Below are positions 61,109-64,000 of a stretch of 64,000 nt of DNA, piece after piece. The position numbers were made by a program, and so were the translations under genes. Numbering within the stretch: position 1 is the stretch's first letter; each line of letters opens with the position of its first letter. Location: contig CM025855.1 of assembly GCA_003952965.2 (NCBI GenBank), positions 7,337,419-7,401,418 on the forward strand, written 5' to 3'. The notes under the pieces are model-generated. The model saw nothing but the letters and a program-made list of their open reading frames with translations. It had not been told where the DNA came from and searched no databases. This DNA is from Morella rubra. Lineage: Eukaryota > Streptophyta > Magnoliopsida > Fagales > Myricaceae.

Positions 61109-63880
61109 GCAATTTTAATGGAAGAAGGGCCTGAGCTAGGCAAACCTTTTTCTTTTCTCATACATTAGTTGTCCCCTGGGTAGAGACTAGAGTAGGCGTT
61201 TGAGTTTGTACGGAGGGAATTTTCGCTGTCTTTCAGTTGTAGATTTTCTTTCAGAAGCTGTACCACTCTATTACTGCTTACCTAATGAAAAATATTTGTA
61301 TTTAATGCACAGAATTTGCGGTCTAACAACTTGATGTCAAAGCCGTCCGCTGTTGAAATCTGGTCGAGCAGCCAGCCAATGTAGTTTTCAAAAAAAGGAG
61401 GGGAAGAAATGTGAGAAATTGAGTGTAATTAGGTCGGACGCACGCTATAACACCAAGTACTTTTAAAGAAAAGAAATGGACGTACGTCACCGTATCTTGC
61501 TTTTCCTGCGAATTAGAGATTACTGAGGGGACAATTAGGAGGTCTCTTTCATATTTAATTGCATTATTGCCCATTGATTCCCGGGATAATCACGACAACC
61601 AAATGAAAACAAAAGCCATTAAAGGGTAATTTCATATGTTCTGTGTAGATTTGGTCAAGATTTGCCATATAAACTATCTTGCCACTTAAATCTGCTTATG
61701 TAACAGCAACATATATAGTGAGAAAAAGACTGCCACTTTGGCTGGGCTATGGCTCATTGGCAACTATACTTATCTCATAACCAGAGTATGTAGGCTGCAG
61801 AATGATCAAAACTACCCGTTTTTCCACGATTATCTAATATCTTACATGAATTTGGCGTTTCTTCTTTCTTTTTTTTTGTTGTCAGTGTGCCGTTTTAGGT
61901 CATAGCTCAATTTTACAAGCGAGGTCGAGCAAATACGTATACTGATATATGGAGTCTCTTGAACTTAGAGGAAGAGTTAGTTGGCCTCGAGCCTGATTAT
62001 CTATGTTTTTGCTAATTGCTACATGTCTAGGAGGAGCTATAGGCCCATTTATCGACCGTATACCTATCTTTTGAATGGCCTAAGATTTGCCACTTCAAGG
62101 AAGAGCAAAAACAATGGCGGCTATGAACTTTATAGAAGTATTCCCGTTAGTTTGAATATCGCATTTCCGATGAAACAAAAAGCTGAAGAAACTTGTAAGA
62201 ATGGGATTCGGGTGAGCTTCTTAATATTACTCAAAAATTAGTACTACTGCAGTCCGGATCGATGTCCCATGCATATTCACTCCAGCACGCCATGTGTTGG
62301 TGTCATTAACTGGTGGTACGAACAGGCAAATGTAGTTTAGTCTCATCTAGGATGAGCAAGACCGCATAATTTGAGTGAGAGAGCGAGGGCTGCAAACAAT
62401 TACTTGAACCAATAATAGTAATTTTTTTGCGGGGCCTTGCTGAGCTAATTCCTTCTCTTATCCATATCTCTAAGTCATATTCATGTATCTAGGAGAATCA
62501 GATCACCAAGATTTTGGAGAAAAATTGTTACTTCATCATGATCTCTATCTGGTTAAGACATTACTTCATTTTTATAATGCTCAATCATCTAGAATCGTGG
62601 CATGCATCTCTCGTATATACATTGGCACCGGGACTACATGACTTCACTAGGTGAACGCCAGTAATAAAGAAATTGTTTTATTTAATTTGAATACCATTTG
62701 TTAAGTCAATTAATTAGAATTTTGTATCCCACCTGCCAAAGTAAAAGTTTTTGTCTATGGTGATCTTCATCAAAAGGGGAAAAAAGATCGAATATATGCA
62801 GAAATATATACTACTTTAAGGTTTTAGGATAATCAGTAATTTTACCATTATAAAGTCTCGTGGTTGAATCAAATGAACTTAATAAATAAATAAATAACAA
62901 AATATTATTGCCTTATGATATATGAGTACAAATTCTACGTGTATATATGTATATATTCAAGAATAAGAAAAGTTAATAATTATCGAACGAATCCAATCAT
63001 CCTAAAGAGATAAATATATTGTCATATTTTCAATATGCAGGCAATACTCAAGGGAGGTGCGATGACATATATGGTATGGCATGGTTGATTACAATAATAA
63101 AAATTAGTCACCTTTTTTTCTTTTAGCCGAATCGATGCAACGCTTGACCAAGAACTTAGCACCGTCAAGTAGTACGTGGCTGGTAACGAGACGAATGGTT
63201 GAAATAGCTTAGCTTTCGTTAATGGAGAGTTTGGAAGACTTTATTCTTGTTATTTAATACTGTTTAATACGAATCAAGCACAAAGCAATAACAAAAGATA
63301 TTCCATATAATATATGTAAGGGCATGTTTCGGCTCTACTTTTTTGGCCGGGGAATAAGTTGTCTGCTTCTATTAGACACAAATCGGGGCATCTCTCTTCA
63401 TTTTCCACTTCAAACTTCAAGAGGAAGTGTACCAACTAATGTCTCTGAATCTATACCTTTTCTAACTTTCTTTTTCTCTTTTGATCATCTTTGCCCTTTT
63501 TCTCCATATTCTAGTTTCTCTTTTTATGGAGAGTGAAAGGTAGTCGAAGAAGCTGCAATATTTGTGCTTCCCATGAGCACATTATATAAACTGCCAGACA
63601 GGACGTTTCGTGGGAGTAGCCCCCTCTATCCTAAGCGCGATTGGAAATACTAGATAATGGTCATGTTGTCAACTAAAAATTTTTCAAATTTTTTTTATAA
63701 TGATCCAAAATTTTCATTAAGCAAACATAAAAGTAGGACAATTTTTTTAAAATTACATTTCTATCCCTTCTTTTGCTTGTATTTTGACAATGTTACCCTC
63801 AATTTTTTTTCTTAATTTTTAAATATTAAACAAATAATATAAAAAAAGAAAACGTCACAGTCATTTTTGAAAAATTGGAT
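61109..63880. other. HIPP 3' UTR and spacer
   Basis: 61109-61320 is the probable 3' UTR (AATGAAAAATATTTG at 61284). After that I see AT-rich spacer with no supported gene. The frame at 61981-62241 has no recognisable motif. Confidence 0.5.
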
Positions 63881-63881
63881 T

Positions 63882-64000
63882 TAGACCTAAATAATACCTA
63901 GAGGGGAGGGGGTGAATAGGTGTTTTCTCCTCTAATAAAAAATATTATGACAATTTCAAAATGCACTCTAAAAAATTCCACTCTAGATCTGAATATAAAT
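63882..64000 (+). mobile_element. G-run/GTGAATAGG family, copy 4 (cut by the window end)
   Basis: The signature CCTAGAGGGGAGGGGGTGAA (63897-63916), followed by TAGGTGTTTT, matches the starts of copies 1 to 3 (GACCTAAATAATA comes before it). Only about 115 bases are in the window. Confidence 0.65.

Noticed and set aside
61981..62241. 86-codon plus-strand frame with organelle-like residues (YRPYTYLLNGLRFATSRKS)
   Set aside because: I considered a plastid DNA insertion, but found no recognisable plastid gene and no consistent frame around it.
62881..62898. Repeated AAATA units considered as a possible repeat array or CRISPR-like feature
   Set aside because: Simple AT microsatellite; nothing in the window has regular spacers between direct repeats.

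Overview
The window is a stretch of plant nuclear genome, most likely a woody eudicot. The genes are split by long introns with GT-AG (once GC-AG) borders. The spacers are AT-rich, and about a third of the window is recognisably transposon-derived. The recognisable proteins are plant families: a PIN-LIKES carrier, ABCG7, a GT14 glucuronosyltransferase-like enzyme, a P-class PPR protein and a HIPP metallochaperone. There is also a MIR319 precursor. I could not identify the species.

Layout. 1-1300 holds the 5' end of a PILS2-like auxin carrier on the minus strand, with an intron in its 5' UTR. 1843-7645 is repeat territory: a large foldback element broken by a nested insertion, then a second member of the same insertion family. 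8560-16340 is a decayed LINE neighbourhood: an antisense RNase H fragment, then a LINE ORF2 relic split by a 4.0-kb solo-LTR-like insertion. 16340-20900 is mostly empty. 20936-21840 holds a Mutator-like MITE inserted exactly at the TATA box of a MIR319 gene. 23866-24321 (minus) is a small uncharacterised membrane protein. 27435-34697 (minus) is ABCG7 in 11 exons, which I could join into one open frame of 736 codons. 34700-40000 is a spacer. 40097-45177 (plus) is a GT14 gene in four exons whose last two exons are present twice, the first time as a copy riddled with small deletions. 46423-47363 is a poly-A-tailed retro-insertion with target duplications. 47612-49288 (plus) is an intronless mitochondrial-type PPR gene. 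49650-50128 (minus) is a two-exon 115-residue unknown gene. 50313-57075 is mainly MITEs, an inverted repeat and a third member of the insertion family. 58998-61108 (plus) is a HIPP22/23-like gene with a LINE RNase H fragment in its second intron. A fourth member of the insertion family starts at the right edge.

The genes do not form a pathway or operon; they are ordinary, independent plant loci. The items I would look at first are four. One is the MITE that duplicated the TATA box of MIR319. The second is the dispersed family that starts with a G-run followed by GTGAATAGG, two or three members of which carry different palindrome-rich arrays in the same relative position. The third is the 4-kb LTR-like insertion whose removal restores the LINE frame. 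The fourth is the deletion-only duplicate of the GT14 exons, which may be an assembly artefact.
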